Assembly (NCBI RefSeq): GCF_009909155.2
Contig: NZ_JAAAPM020000018.1
Coordinates: 1 to 64,000, forward strand
Origin: Flavobacterium undicola
GTDB taxonomy: Bacteria > Bacteroidota > Bacteroidia > Flavobacteriales > Flavobacteriaceae
Direction: 5' to 3'
DNA length: 64,000 nt
Positions 25,047 to 35,321 of this stretch are shown piece after piece. Numbering within the stretch: the first letter of the stretch is position 1; each line of letters opens with the position of its first letter. The notes below the pieces were generated by a model, which did no database searches, had not been told where the DNA came from, and worked only from the letters and a program-made list of their open reading frames with translations. The translations under genes were made by a program, and so were the position numbers.

Positions 25047-26411
25047 ATGGCTACTAATCTATTCGAAGATTTCGACCCTGTTTCATCAAAGCAATGGAAA
25101 CAAAAAATCCAGTTTGAGCTTGATGGAGCCGATTATAACGAAACCTTGGTATGGAATTCGCCAGAAGACATTAAAGTTAAACCCTTTTACCATCGGGATG
25201 ATTTTAGTAAAACCACTACTGCTGCCACAAATGCATCACAGTTTAAAATCTGCCAAAACATTTTTGTCTTTGATGTAGAAAAATCAGTAGAAAGAGCCTT
25301 GGATTCTTTAAAAAGAGGAGCCGAAAGTTTACGATTTACCATCGAAAATGAATCTGTTGACATCCAAAAACTGTTGGAAAAACTGCCGCTGGAAAACACG
25401 GCGATTTACTTTGAGCTAAAGTTTTTATCAGTTGATTTTATTTCGAAAATAAATACCATTGTAGAACAAAAAAAAGCGGCTGTATTTTACAATCTAGATC
25501 CTATTGGACAATTAGCCAAAGAAGGAAATTGGTTTACCACCAAAGAAAAAGACAATTTTGAAACGCTTCAATTGCTTTCGAAAGTGACTAGAGACAGTTC
25601 TTTGATTAGCATTAATTCAGCTTTGTATCAAAATGCAGGAGCAAATATCGTTCAGCAAATCGCTTATAGTTTGGCTCACGCCAATGAATATTTGAATCGG
25701 ATTCCAACGATTCATCAAGCCATTGTTTTTGAAATTGCCGTGGGAAGCAATTACTTTTTTGAAATTGCCAAATTGCGTGCGCTTCGCTTGTTATTTCAAT
25801 TGATTGCTAAAGAATATTACCACGACAGCGATTGCCATCTCTTGGTAACACCTACAAAACGCAACAAAACGCTTTATGATTACAATATCAATATGTTGCG
25901 CACCACAACCGAATGCATGTCGGCAATTTTAGGCGGAGCGGATGCCATTGCCAATTTGCCTTACGATGCCATTTATCATAAAAACAATGAATTTGGCGAC
26001 CGAATAGCCCGCAATCAATTACTGATTCTTAAAGATGAGAGCTATTTTGATAAAGTAAACAATCCTGCCGACGGAAGTTATTATATCGAAACCCTAACGC
26101 AGCAACTGGCCGAAAAAGCCTTGACTTTGTTTAAAGAAATTGAAGCCAATGGCGGTTTTTTAAAGCAATTGAACGACGGAATTATCAAAAGAAAAATTCA
26201 AGAAAGTGCCGATAAAGAACAGCAACTTTTTGATTCCGGCAAAGAGATTCTTATTGGGACAAACAAATATTTGAACCCAAAAGACAAAATGAAAGAGCAA
26301 ATCGAATTGTATCCTTTTGTAAAAATAAAGCCTAGAAAAACCCTGATTACACCAATTATTGAAAAACGACTGGCAGAAAAATTAGAACAAGAGCGACTGG
26401 CTTCAGAATAA
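25047..26411 (+). CDS. mutA: Methylmalonyl-CoA mutase small subunit
   Basis: A 454-residue beta subunit of the heterodimeric mutase that converts methylmalonyl-CoA and succinyl-CoA. It shares the barrel-domain landmarks of the large subunit ([39 protein letters not shown]) but has no DxHxxG cobalamin motif, as expected for the non-catalytic subunit. It starts 28 bp after ftsB and ends 40 bp before the large subunit. Confidence 0.94.
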   Translation: MATNLFEDFDPVSSKQWKQKIQFELDGADYNETLVWNSPEDIKVKPFYHRDDFSKTTTAATNASQFKICQNIFVFDVEKSVERALDSLKRGAESLRFTIENESVDIQKLLEKLPLENTAIYFELKFLSVDFISKINTIVEQKKAAVFYNLDPIGQLAKEGNWFTTKEKDNFETLQLLSKVTRDSSLISINSALYQNAGANIVQQIAYSLAHANEYLNRIPTIHQAIVFEIAVGSNYFFEIAKLRALRLLFQLIAKEYYHDSDCHLLVTPTKRNKTLYDYNINMLRTTTECMSAILGGADAIANLPYDAIYHKNNEFGDRIARNQLLILKDESYFDKVNNPADGSYYIETLTQQLAEKALTLFKEIEANGGFLKQLNDGIIKRKIQESADKEQQLFDSGKEILIGTNKYLNPKDKMKEQIELYPFVKIKPRKTLITPIIEKRLAEKLEQERLASE

Positions 26412-26451
26412 TTCAGCATTCAATACAATAAATTTGCAAAAAGCATCCAAA

Positions 26452-28611
26452 ATGATTCGAAAAGACCTCAGATATATTCAACTCGACAATCAAAAATCTG
26501 AAGCTGATTACAGCTTTGAGGCTACTTTTGCAAAAGAAAAAACCAATTTCACACAAAATAATTTTGTTACGGCAGAAGAAATCGAACTCAAACAAAATTA
26601 TTCCGAAAAAGACGTTGAAGATTTCGATCATCTGGACTTTGCTGCCGGATTTCCTCCTTATTTACGCGGTCCACACACAACGATGTACGTTCAAAAACCC
26701 TGGACTATCCGTCAATATTCTGGTTTCTCTACTGCTGAAGAAAGCAATGCTTTTTACAGAAAAAATATCCACGCAGGACAGGAAGGACTTTCCATTGCTT
26801 TTGATTTAGCAACCCATCGCGGCTATGATTCGGAACATGAACGTGTAGCTGGCGATGTAGGAAAAGCAGGAGTTGCCATTGATACCGTAGAAGATTTCAA
26901 GATATTATTTGACCAAATCCCTTTGGATAAGATGTCGGTTTCCATGACTATGAATGGAGCGGTTTTACCCATTATGGCATTTTATATTGTGGCAGCCGAA
27001 GAACAAGGTTTCAAACCGGAACAACTTTCGGGAACCATCCAAAATGACATTCTAAAAGAATTCATGGTGCGTAACACTTATATTTATCCACCGGAAGCTT
27101 CGATGAAAATAACTGCTGCTATTTTTGAATATACCAGCAAAAAAATGCCCAAATTCCATTCGATATCCATATCGGGATACCACATGCAGGAAGCGGGAGC
27201 CACCGCCGATATTGAATTGGCTTACACTCTTGCCGATGGTTTAGAATATGTTAGAACCGGACTTTCGACAGGAATGAAAATCGATGAATTTGCCCCGAGA
27301 TTGTCTTTCTTCTGGGGAATTGGCATGAATCATTTTATGGAAATTGCCAAAATGAGAGCCGCAAGAATGATTTGGACCAAACTCATAAAAACTTTTAATC
27401 CTAAAAACAGCAAATCACTTACCTTGCGCACGCATTGTCAAACCAGCGGTTGGAGTTTAACGGCCCAAGACCCATTTAACAATGTAGCCCGTACCTGTAT
27501 TGAAGCTTCGGCGGCAGTTTTTGGAGGAACTCAATCACTTCACACCAATGCCTTAGATGAAGCTATGGCTTTACCTAGCGATTTTTCGGCAAGAATTGCC
27601 CGAAACACCCAATTGTTTTTATTGGAAGAAACTAAAGTGAGTAAAACTGTTGACCCTTGGGCAGGCAGTTATTATGTGGAAAGTTTAACCAATGAAATTG
27701 CAGAAAAAGCCTGGAAACTAATTGAAGAAATTGAAGCTCTTGGCGGCATGACCAAAGCACTGGCAACCGGAATTCCAAAATTGCGAATAGAAGAAGCCGC
27801 TGCAAGAAAGCAAGCCCGCATAGACAGTGAACAAGATATTATTGTAGGCGTTAATAAATTCCAATTAAAAAAAGAAGCTCCTTTAAATATCTTAAACATT
27901 GACATTGAAAAAGTTCGAAAACAACAACTCGAACGCCTTCATCAAGTAAAAACAAGCCGAAATACTTTAAAAGTAAAAGAGGCTTTAGAAAAAATAACCG
28001 TTTGTGCTCAAACTGGAGCAGGAAATTTACTGGAATTAGCCATCGATGCTGCCAGAGAAAGAGCAACATTAGGCGAAATTAGCCAGGCATTAGAAATCGT
28101 ATTTGGAAGACATAAGGCGCAAATTAAATCTTTTAGTGGTGTGTATAGTAAAGAAATAAAAGACAATAAAAGCTTTGAAGAAGCGAAACAATTGGCAGAT
28201 ATCTTTGCCAAAAAAGAAGGTCGTCGCCCAAGAATTATGATTGCAAAAATGGGACAAGACGGACACGACAGAGGCGCTAAAGTAGTCGCCACAGCATTTG
28301 CCGACATTGGTTTTGATGTTGACATTGGGCCTCTTTTTCAAACTCCAATTGAAACTGCCAAACAAGCTATGGAAAATGACGTTCATATTCTGGGTATTTC
28401 TTCTCTTGCTGCCGGACATAAAACCTTAGTTCCTCAAGTGATTGAAGAACTTAAAAAACTGGGACGTCAAGACATTATGGTGGTGGTAGGTGGTGTAATC
28501 CCAACACAGGATTATCAATACCTTTTTGATACCGGTGCGGCTGCGGTTTTTGGACCAGGTACTAACATTAGTAAAATAGCCTTGAAAATATTTGAAGTTT
28601 TAATTGATTAA
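26452..28611 (+). CDS. mutB: Methylmalonyl-CoA mutase large subunit
   Basis: The catalytic alpha subunit, about 719 residues from the ATG at 26452. An in-frame TTG at 26434 would add six residues and is less likely. The substrate barrel shows [20 protein letters not shown] split by normal spacing, and [17 protein letters not shown]. The C-terminal B12 domain carries [13 protein letters not shown] near residue 605 with the His that replaces the lower axial base, then [14 protein letters not shown]. It lets the cell route propionyl-CoA into the citric acid cycle. No MeaB chaperone gene is adjacent. A terminator follows at 28636. Confidence 0.96.
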   Translation: MIRKDLRYIQLDNQKSEADYSFEATFAKEKTNFTQNNFVTAEEIELKQNYSEKDVEDFDHLDFAAGFPPYLRGPHTTMYVQKPWTIRQYSGFSTAEESNAFYRKNIHAGQEGLSIAFDLATHRGYDSEHERVAGDVGKAGVAIDTVEDFKILFDQIPLDKMSVSMTMNGAVLPIMAFYIVAAEEQGFKPEQLSGTIQNDILKEFMVRNTYIYPPEASMKITAAIFEYTSKKMPKFHSISISGYHMQEAGATADIELAYTLADGLEYVRTGLSTGMKIDEFAPRLSFFWGIGMNHFMEIAKMRAARMIWTKLIKTFNPKNSKSLTLRTHCQTSGWSLTAQDPFNNVARTCIEASAAVFGGTQSLHTNALDEAMALPSDFSARIARNTQLFLLEETKVSKTVDPWAGSYYVESLTNEIAEKAWKLIEEIEALGGMTKALATGIPKLRIEEAAARKQARIDSEQDIIVGVNKFQLKKEAPLNILNIDIEKVRKQQLERLHQVKTSRNTLKVKEALEKITVCAQTGAGNLLELAIDAARERATLGEISQALEIVFGRHKAQIKSFSGVYSKEIKDNKSFEEAKQLADIFAKKEGRRPRIMIAKMGQDGHDRGAKVVATAFADIGFDVDIGPLFQTPIETAKQAMENDVHILGISSLAAGHKTLVPQVIEELKKLGRQDIMVVVGGVIPTQDYQYLFDTGAAAVFGPGTNISKIALKIFEVLID

Positions 28612-28635
28612 ATAATTCGTTAATTCAAAAAATCA

Positions 28636-28673
28636 AAAAAAGGGAATACTTATTTCATTAGGTATTCCTTTTT
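28636..28673 (+). terminator. Rho-independent terminator after mutB
   Basis: AAAAAAAGGGAATACTT and AGGTATTCCTTTTTC form a hairpin with a loop of about eight bases, ending in a T-rich tail, 24 bp after the mutB stop. Confidence 0.75.
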
Positions 28674-29039
28674 CTATTTTAAAGCATTTTCATTATTTAA
28701 ATCCAAAATTAACTCATAAAAACATTTTAATTTAACAAATATACACTCATAAAATCAGTTTTAAAGTTAAAAAAATAGTATCTTTAATAGCTGTAATTTT
28801 TTGTTCATTACAAACACCCCAAAAACTGAGTGGCATCATATAAAATGCAGTCTTTTTAATTAAGAAGAATAGCATTTTTAATTGAAAATTGATTATTCCT
28901 GCGTAATATATAATTCGATTAATATCTTAAAATAAAATTTTAAAACATTCGTAAAGCCGTATTAAAATACACAATATCAAATCTTAAAAACCTATTACTT
29001 ATTATCAGACAAAACGAAAATTAATTTAAAATTAGATCT
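28674..29039. other. AT-rich intergenic region without recognised features
   Basis: About 365 bp with no plausible coding frame, no repeat shared with other parts of the window and no clear hairpin. It presumably holds the promoter of the gene at 29040; no good TAnnTTTG box close to that start was seen. Confidence 0.6.
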
Positions 29040-29555
29040 ATGAAAACATTTACCACTATTTTGTTATTTCTAGGTTTGATGCTTCCATGTTTCTCACAAG
29101 AGAAAGAAGAAGGCGCGATAGACATTAAAGAATTACCATCTGTTGTAATTAAAAGAGTTGGAGCCGATTTTTCAATCTATATCCCCGACAAAAATCCTGA
29201 TATGAATGTCAGAAAATTGCAAGATGCATTTATAGCTTATGATATTGGAAAAAACACACAAGGAGATGAAATTTATCTAGTTGTATTTAGCACAGAGAAT
29301 AATTCTTTAGCAGCAACCTATAATGAAAAAGGAAAATTAATGCGTGTTGTTGAAAATTATACAAATGTAAAATTACCTAGAGCAGTTATTTATTCAATCT
29401 ATAAAACCTATCCTGACTGGTCTCTTGTAAATGACAAATTTTTATATACTCAAAGAGAGGGGGATGTTATTAAAAATCAATACAATGTAAAAATCCAAAA
29501 AGGAAAAAAAACAATGAAATTAAAAGTTCATCCTAATGGTGAAATCATAAAATAA
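29040..29555 (+). CDS. Secreted PepSY-like small protein
   Basis: A 171-residue protein with a clear signal peptide (about 1-20, ILLFLGLMLPCFSQ). The mature part has two similar halves with the pattern of Bacteroidota PepSY-like/BLIP-like periplasmic proteins: PSVVIKRVGADF, LPRAVIYSIYKTYPDW and YNVKIQKGKKTMKLKVHPNGEI. The role is unknown. It is convergent with the gene at 29605, sharing a bidirectional terminator. Confidence 0.75.
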   Translation: MKTFTTILLFLGLMLPCFSQEKEEGAIDIKELPSVVIKRVGADFSIYIPDKNPDMNVRKLQDAFIAYDIGKNTQGDEIYLVVFSTENNSLAATYNEKGKLMRVVENYTNVKLPRAVIYSIYKTYPDWSLVNDKFLYTQREGDVIKNQYNVKIQKGKKTMKLKVHPNGEIIK

Positions 29556-29593
29556 AAAAGAAAGGCACCCTTCAAAGGATGCCTTTCTTTTTT
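29554..29593. terminator. Bidirectional terminator between convergent genes
   Basis: AAAAAAGAAAGGCA at 29554-29567 and TGCCTTTCTTTTTT at 29580-29593 form a perfect 14-bp stem with a 12-base loop. It can serve the plus-strand gene ending at 29555 and the minus-strand gene ending at 29605. Confidence 0.92.
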
Positions 29594-29604
29594 AATATTG
29601 AAAA

Positions 29605-30243
29605 TTAAAGAGTAACTACTGCATTGACATTAGGCTCAATAAATGAAGTATCATATCCTCCAAAAGCTTTTAAATAACTTCGTATCGAAGTACCGTAAGC
29701 ATCTTTAATATATCTTCTTCCGTTGCTTCTAAAGTATTTTTTTACTGAACCAGCTCCTCCAAGGTGAGCAGCTGCTAAAATACCTGATTCTGTTATCAAA
29801 ATACCGTTTACAACCTTTCCGTCGTATTTTTCAATAACATCCTGTAAAATAGATTTGTTTTTAGATAATAAAGCTACAAAGGCTTTTTCTTGTAGTTTAG
29901 GACTTCTTAAGAATTTTTGGGTATCATGAATTCCTATAGACCTTAAAGTTTCATTTCCGAATTGGTATTTACCCAAATATCCTAATGAATTAACTTTTTT
30001 GTACTTGTTTTCGGACTCTCTAAAGCCAATTGCTTCTTTAAAACCGATGAAGAAATTTCCAGTAAAGGGAATATTCAAACTGGTATATTCTTCTTGTTCA
30101 AGCGATGGAAATAAGTACTGAATTCCATCATCATTTTTTGTAAAAAACCACTCATTTGTATCCAATTTAAGCGGTTTAAAACTGTAACTTAAAAAGACAA
30201 TAATTACAGTTAAGCTGGTGTAAAAATACCATTTTTTTATCAT
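29605..30243 (-). CDS. Membrane-anchored lysozyme-like protein
   Basis: About 212 residues with an N-terminal membrane anchor (WYFYTSLTVIIVFLSYSF). The domain that follows starts FKEAIGFRESENKYKKVN and continues LGYLGKYQFGNETLRSIGI. A Glu in an xxESxxxY context followed by GxYQF is the usual lysozyme/transglycosylase-fold active site. AAAHLGGAGSVKKYF near the end also fits. It may cut peptidoglycan. The ATG at 30243 is preferred; an in-frame ATG at 30273 would add ten charged residues before the anchor. Confidence 0.72.
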   Translation of the reverse strand: MIKKWYFYTSLTVIIVFLSYSFKPLKLDTNEWFFTKNDDGIQYLFPSLEQEEYTSLNIPFTGNFFIGFKEAIGFRESENKYKKVNSLGYLGKYQFGNETLRSIGIHDTQKFLRSPKLQEKAFVALLSKNKSILQDVIEKYDGKVVNGILITESGILAAAHLGGAGSVKKYFRSNGRRYIKDAYGTSIRSYLKAFGGYDTSFIEPNVNAVVTL

Positions 30244-30290
30244 AAATTGTTTTTCTTCTAAACGCTGTCCCATTCAGAAATTTCTACACG

Positions 30291-30298
30291 CAAAGATA
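30291..30298 (-). promoter_or_regulatory. -7 promoter box of the lysozyme-like gene
   Basis: On the minus strand TATCTTTG matches TAnnTTTG exactly and lies 48 bp before the ATG at 30243. Confidence 0.5.
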
Positions 30299-30340
30299 CA
30301 ACTTTTTTCATAAAGCTGTAAATCAAGCTATTAAAGTTTT

Positions 30341-31255
30341 CTAAAAATACAAAACGTGAGACCTAAATCCCTCGTTAGACGAGTATTCGAGGGTAGGTGC
30401 CGGAATTTTCAAAACAGAAAAAACAGAAAAAAATGTCTTTAAAAAATGTGATTTGGTCTCGATTTTTGTCAAATCAAGGTCTAAACTAAGATAAAATTGT
30501 CGCGATTTCGTCTGATTTATGCCTGGAATAATGAGCGAATTTTCACCTTTTCCAGCTATCATTCCATCCGCTCCATAGCCAATGGCGACATTCAAAATTT
30601 TAGGAATTTTTGAGTCTTTAAAAAAGGATTTTAAATTAGCCGACAACCAATAGGTTTGACCATTGTAATCTTTCAATATTTGTTCACTAAAACTGCTTCC
30701 TAAAACTTCAGGACGGTACTTAGCAAATCGAGTGGTATGAAAAGAAAATTTAGGAGTAATGCGTTGTTCTTTCCAAAGTAATTCCTGAGAAACATACAAA
30801 GCCGTCCCTGTAGCATTAGCAACCACATCCCCTGCTGATGCTCCCCATTGAGAAGAAAATCCATCCATAACCTCCACAGCGGTTAAAAATGCGAATCCTA
30901 AGCCTGCACCATAAATCAATTGTTTTTTAGGACTAACACCACTCCATTGTAACATTTCGCCACCTAATCGGCCTAAATGATAGGAGGAATAAAAATGTCC
31001 CACCTTATCCATTTGCAACCATTCCTGATTGTCATTAATAAAATGAAAGCTCGATTTTGGATAATCAGCATACCATAATTGATTTAAGCCCACTAAAGCC
31101 GCAGTAGAGACTGCTGCCTCAGAAATAAAAACAGCATTCTTTCTTTTCGAATTTAAAGTATCTGACGGCTTAAAAAAATTATCAAACCTACTTTGAGCCA
31201 CGCAATTTGACATTGCAAGCACTACTAAAAAGAAAAGAATGTTTTTATAACTCAA
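30341..31255 (-). CDS. DUF2279 family exported protein
   Basis: A 304-residue protein matching DUF2279 (YfiM-like). It has a signal peptide (1-20, ILFFLVVLAMSNCVAQ), FHFINDNQEWLQMDKVGHFYSSYH and VMDGFSSQWGASAGDVVANATG. The C-terminal half is rich in beta strands, with FYLSLDLDLTKI, and may sit in the outer membrane. The start codon is TTG at 31255; it is needed to include the signal peptide. It begins two bases after the mltG stop and belongs to the dapF-GNAT-mltG operon. Confidence 0.85.
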   Translation of the reverse strand: MSYKNILFFLVVLAMSNCVAQSRFDNFFKPSDTLNSKRKNAVFISEAAVSTAALVGLNQLWYADYPKSSFHFINDNQEWLQMDKVGHFYSSYHLGRLGGEMLQWSGVSPKKQLIYGAGLGFAFLTAVEVMDGFSSQWGASAGDVVANATGTALYVSQELLWKEQRITPKFSFHTTRFAKYRPEVLGSSFSEQILKDYNGQTYWLSANLKSFFKDSKIPKILNVAIGYGADGMIAGKGENSLIIPGINQTKSRQFYLSLDLDLTKIETKSHFLKTFFSVFSVLKIPAPTLEYSSNEGFRSHVLYF

Positions 31256-31257
31256 AA

Positions 31258-32298
31258 CTATCTTTTAATTCCCTGTGCATTCACCCAATCAGCATATTTT
31301 TTAGCATTTACATTATGTTCTGCCAAAGTAGCTGCAAATTCATGGTATCCAAAACGATCCACACTAGCGCAGAAATAGATAAAATCATTTTTTTCCGGGT
31401 TCAAAACTGCTTCTAATGCCGTAATATCAGGCATAGCAATAGGTCCAGGAGGAAGGCCAACCACTTTATAAGTGTTGTATGGTGAATTTAAAAACAAATC
31501 GTTATAAAAAACTCGTTTTATAACCTGATTAAAATCATTATCCTTTTTCTTTTTAGCAAAAATCACTGTTGGATCGGCCTGAAGTGGCATTGCTGCTCGC
31601 AATCTATTTAAATAAACACCTGCAATTCTAGGTCTTTCGTCTTTTTTAACCGATTCTTTATGTACAATAGAGGCTAATATAGTAGCTTCTATAGGAGTCA
31701 ATCCTTGTTTTTGGGCACTGGCAACACGCTCTTTATTCCAAAAATTGCGGTATTCCTTAATCATTTTATCTCTAAACTTCTCAGCCGAAGTATTCCAATA
31801 CACTTCATAAGTATTGGCTATAAACATAGACAAAACGTTCTCTTCAGTAAAACCATTTTCTTTTAAAAAGATTGAATCTTTAAAAGAATTAAGTAAAGAC
31901 AAACTATCAGCCTCAATTTGAGAACCCACACGACCCGCCAAATTCTCTATTCGCTCTTGATTATTGAAAGCTAATTTTACAGGAATATTGTTTCTCATTG
32001 CTTTAACCAACTCGTAACTATTCATTCCTTTAGTCAACAGGAAACGCCCTGATTTTACATTATCAGGATAACTCATTTTACTGGCAACCATTTCAAAACG
32101 ATCCAAATTAGTCACATAAGTCTTCAACGAATCAAGCACTTGTTCGTAAGTTGCATCTGTTGGAATATGAACATAAACTTCGTTCTCAGTAAACTTGGTA
32201 TTATTAGAGAATATTTGGCCAATTAAAACAAAGCCATAAATAATCAATCCTGAAATAATCGCAATAGAAGCGATTGAAATAATTTTTTTTGGGGTCAA
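31258..32298 (-). CDS. mltG: Endolytic murein transglycosylase MltG
   Basis: A 346-residue YceG-family protein that cuts nascent glycan strands and sets their length. There is one N-terminal membrane helix (about 6-28), a LysM-like subdomain, and the catalytic domain with LASIVHKES, PRIAGVYLNRL, MPLQADPTVIF and YNTYKVVGLPPGPI. In E. coli the corresponding segment reads IIEKET, so the first Glu is His here while the second is kept. The start codon is TTG at 32298, ten bases after the stop of the preceding GNAT gene; no in-frame ATG lies nearby. Confidence 0.93.
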   Translation of the reverse strand: MTPKKIISIASIAIISGLIIYGFVLIGQIFSNNTKFTENEVYVHIPTDATYEQVLDSLKTYVTNLDRFEMVASKMSYPDNVKSGRFLLTKGMNSYELVKAMRNNIPVKLAFNNQERIENLAGRVGSQIEADSLSLLNSFKDSIFLKENGFTEENVLSMFIANTYEVYWNTSAEKFRDKMIKEYRNFWNKERVASAQKQGLTPIEATILASIVHKESVKKDERPRIAGVYLNRLRAAMPLQADPTVIFAKKKKDNDFNQVIKRVFYNDLFLNSPYNTYKVVGLPPGPIAMPDITALEAVLNPEKNDFIYFCASVDRFGYHEFAATLAEHNVNAKKYADWVNAQGIKR

Positions 32299-32308
32299 AG
32301 CTAAAAAT

Positions 32309-32842
32309 TTAAAATTGTTGATTAATTAGTTGATAGATGGCTTCGTCTTGATACACTCCATTGATAAGATTCCAATCCTTTTTGACACCTATACATTGAA
32401 AGCCAAATTTAGTAAAAAGTGCTTTACTTGCTTCATTTTGCACACCAATATTTGCATACAATTGATGTAAATTAAGATGATAGAATGAATAGCGAATCAA
32501 TAATTCTAAAGCTTCTGAACCAATATTTTGATTTCTATTGGCATCGCTTAATATCATAATCCCTACTCCTGCTCTATTATTCTTTGGATCAAAATCGAAT
32601 AAATCAATAAGTCCCAGTGCTGGGAAATCCTGATCCTGACAAATGGCTAATCGCAATTGCTTGGCCTCATAAATATCCTGATGGGCATTTTCAAGGTATT
32701 GGCGTATTAAAAATCGGCTATAAGGAGTTTGTGTATTACTCACTTCCCAAATGCTTTGATCGTTTTCTACGGCATAAATAAATTCCAAATCATTGGGTTC
32801 TAATGCCCGGATATAGATCGTGTCTCCTTTTAGATTGATCAT
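32309..32842 (-). CDS. GNAT family N-acetyltransferase (RimJ/SpeG-like)
   Basis: A 177-residue protein with RALEPNDLEFIYAVEND at the start, NRNQNIGSEALELLIRYSF as the acetyl-CoA motif and KALFTKFGFQCIGVKKD at the end. This pattern fits the Acetyltransf_3 group, which acetylates protein N-termini, polyamines or antibiotics. The substrate is unknown. It sits between dapF and mltG in one operon. Confidence 0.88.
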   Translation of the reverse strand: MINLKGDTIYIRALEPNDLEFIYAVENDQSIWEVSNTQTPYSRFLIRQYLENAHQDIYEAKQLRLAICQDQDFPALGLIDLFDFDPKNNRAGVGIMILSDANRNQNIGSEALELLIRYSFYHLNLHQLYANIGVQNEASKALFTKFGFQCIGVKKDWNLINGVYQDEAIYQLINQQF

Positions 32843-32866
32843 TTTGAAGTGAGTTCCTTTTTGTGA

Positions 32867-33649
32867 TTAAATTTCGATAGTACCCTCAAAAACAAATTTT
32901 GCAGGACCATTCAGGAATACATTAATATATTTATTGCCTTCTTTTTCGAAAGAAACCGATAATTCCCCTCCTTCTACATTCATATTAATAGCTGTCAAAT
33001 CAGTTTCTCCAATGGCATTCATAGCAATAGCAGCAGCCGTTGCTCCAGTACCACAAGCTAGGGTTTCATCTTCCACTCCGCGTTCATACGTACGAAGTGC
33101 AAAAGTTGACTCGTCTATTTTTTTTACAAAATTAATATTGCTTCCTGCTTTACCATACAATTCACCATAACGAATCGCAGCACCATTTTCTTTTACATTA
33201 TAATGTTCTAAATCATCCACTAATTGTACATGATGTGGCGAACCTGTATTTAAAAAACTATAATCAGCAGTTGTTTTTACACCATCAACGTCAATCATTT
33301 GCAAAGAAACAATTCCGTCTTTATCTACTGAAGCATGGTGCAAACCATCAATCGCATTAAATGAAGTTGTATCTCCAATTACATCCAATTGTTTCGCAAA
33401 AGCAACCAAACATCTTCCTCCATTTCCACACATGGTACTCTGATTCCCATCTGAATTGTAATAAACCATTTTAAAATCGGTTTCAGCATCATTTTCGAGC
33501 AAAATAAGGCCATCAGCCCCAATTCCAAATCGTCTGTCACAAAGACGTTCTATCAATGCTGTGTCTTCTTTTGGAAAAAAACCAGAACGATTATCAATCA
33601 TAACAAAATCGTTTCCTGTACCTTGGTATTTATAAAATTGTATTTGCAT
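32867..33649 (-). CDS. dapF: Diaminopimelate epimerase
   Basis: A 260-residue epimerase that makes meso-diaminopimelate for peptidoglycan and lysine. The two catalytic cysteines are C74 in MCGNGGRC and C199 in LACGTGATA. The N-terminal KYQGTGNDFVMID and FGIGADGLIL are intact. It is first of a minus-strand operon dapF-GNAT-mltG-DUF2279, all plausibly concerned with the envelope. Confidence 0.96.
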   Translation of the reverse strand: MQIQFYKYQGTGNDFVMIDNRSGFFPKEDTALIERLCDRRFGIGADGLILLENDAETDFKMVYYNSDGNQSTMCGNGGRCLVAFAKQLDVIGDTTSFNAIDGLHHASVDKDGIVSLQMIDVDGVKTTADYSFLNTGSPHHVQLVDDLEHYNVKENGAAIRYGELYGKAGSNINFVKKIDESTFALRTYERGVEDETLACGTGATAAAIAMNAIGETDLTAINMNVEGGELSVSFEKEGNKYINVFLNGPAKFVFEGTIEI

Positions 33650-33668
33650 TATTTCTAATTATGTTTTA

Positions 33669-33676
33669 CAAAAGTA
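33669..33676 (-). promoter_or_regulatory. -7 promoter box of dapF operon
   Basis: On the minus strand TACTTTTG is a perfect TAnnTTTG box, 20 bp before the dapF ATG. Confidence 0.6.
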
Positions 33677-33785
33677 CGAACTATTAATGAAATGTTAATC
33701 ATTGTTAAACAGCGTTAAAGTGTTTTTTAACATTCACATTTCGTTTTAAATTTACTCAACAAATAACAAAAAAACGATTGCTATT

Positions 33786-35186
33786 ATGAAACGATTCTCA
33801 AATCTATTTTTAGTATCTCTTTTAAGCGGAGCCACAACTCTAGGAGCTTATAAATTATTATTTGACAACGGTGGTTATTTTTCGAATAACAAAAAAACCT
33901 TAACAACTCTATCACCCGATGCTTACACTAAGAGAGTAGGCTTATCTTCAGATGTATTAGATTTTACTGAAGCGGCAGATAAAACAATCCATACTGTAGT
34001 TCACGTAAAAAATGTTTCTTACCAAAAAGTAAGCGACCCAATGCTCGAATTTTTCTACGGCTACAGAGGAGGACAATCTCAAGAGCAAGTAGGTACCGGT
34101 TCAGGAGTAATCATTTCAGAAGATGGTTATATTGTAACAAACAATCACGTAGTTAAAGATGCTTCGGAAATTGAAATCACCTTAAACAATAAAAAATCCT
34201 ACAAAGCAAAACTAATTGGTACCGATTCTAAAATGGACATTGCGCTATTAAAAATTGATGCTGATGAAAAATTACCTTATACCACTTTTGGAAATTCTGA
34301 CGATGTAAAAGTGGGAGAATGGGTACTTGCTGTTGGAAATCCATACAATCTAACTTCTACGGTAACTGCGGGAATTGTTTCGGCAAAAGCCCGAAACCTG
34401 GGCACTGATGGAATCCAATCTTTCATACAAACTGATGCTGCAGTAAACCCTGGAAACAGTGGTGGTGCGCTAGTAAACACGCGTGGTGATTTAATAGGAA
34501 TCAACACCATGATTACTTCTATGACGGGTTCTTATGTAGGCTATTCTTTTGCCGTTCCATCTAATATTGCCCGAAAAATAATCGAAGACATTATGGAATT
34601 TGGCAACGTACAACGCGGAATTTTAGGCGTTGAAGGAGGCGAATTAAATGCTACAGCTTCAAAAGAATTAGGTATCAAACAAACTGAAGGTTTCTACATT
34701 AAGAATGTTCGAAAAAATACCGGAGCTGATAAATCCGGCTTGAAAAAAGGAGATATTATCATTAAAATCGACAATCAAAGCATTGCAACTTTTGCCGATC
34801 TTTCAGGATATATCAATACTAAAAGACCTAATGATAAGGTAGCCGTAACCATTATTAGAGAAGGCGACAGTAAAACCATTCCTGTGACATTAAGCAAAAA
34901 CGAATTGTTTAATACCGAATTTAAAGGAATCGAACTAGAAAGCATTTCGGCGGCCGACAAAAAGAAATTCCGAGTTGATTATGGTGTAAAAATCAAATCA
35001 ATCAACAACGAAAATTTAAGTCAATATGCCGAAGAATTAAAAGGAAACATCATCTTAAGCATTGACAATGTAAAAACTAAAGACATCGAAAGTGTTTCTA
35101 AACTTTTAAACGGCAAAGATGAACAACAAAGTGTTCGCCTTGAAATGATTAACAAAAACGGAGAAGTTATTCGAATTATCATTTAA
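33786..35186 (+). CDS. DegP/HtrA-family serine protease
   Basis: A 466-residue periplasmic protease and chaperone. An N-terminal membrane or signal segment is followed by a trypsin-like domain with triad H121 (TNNHVV), D151 (DIALLKID) and S225 (NPGNSGGAL). The first PDZ domain covers about 280-370 and a diverged second PDZ-like segment about 380-466. It degrades misfolded envelope proteins. It is divergent from dapF and followed by a strong terminator. Confidence 0.94.
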   Translation: MKRFSNLFLVSLLSGATTLGAYKLLFDNGGYFSNNKKTLTTLSPDAYTKRVGLSSDVLDFTEAADKTIHTVVHVKNVSYQKVSDPMLEFFYGYRGGQSQEQVGTGSGVIISEDGYIVTNNHVVKDASEIEITLNNKKSYKAKLIGTDSKMDIALLKIDADEKLPYTTFGNSDDVKVGEWVLAVGNPYNLTSTVTAGIVSAKARNLGTDGIQSFIQTDAAVNPGNSGGALVNTRGDLIGINTMITSMTGSYVGYSFAVPSNIARKIIEDIMEFGNVQRGILGVEGGELNATASKELGIKQTEGFYIKNVRKNTGADKSGLKKGDIIIKIDNQSIATFADLSGYINTKRPNDKVAVTIIREGDSKTIPVTLSKNELFNTEFKGIELESISAADKKKFRVDYGVKIKSINNENLSQYAEELKGNIILSIDNVKTKDIESVSKLLNGKDEQQSVRLEMINKNGEVIRIII

Positions 35187-35204
35187 TCTCTTTATACCTA
35201 AGCA

Positions 35205-35241
35205 ACAAAAGCCAGTAAGATTACTGGCTTTTGTTTTTTTT
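35205..35241 (+). terminator. Rho-independent terminator after the DegP-type gene
   Basis: ACAAAAGCCAGTAA at 35205-35218 and TTACTGGCTTTTGT at 35221-35234 form a perfect stem followed by a run of T. Confidence 0.93.
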
Positions 35242-35321
35242 TATATTTTAACAAATCGGAATTAAAAATTTCATCTGAAAAAGAAATACATTTGAACTTC
35301 ACTTAATCTAAACCGAAAATC

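Noticed and set aside
25047..28611. Mutase subunits as a duplication with loss of the B12 site
   Set aside because: A cobalamin-free small subunit is the normal form of the heterodimeric enzyme.
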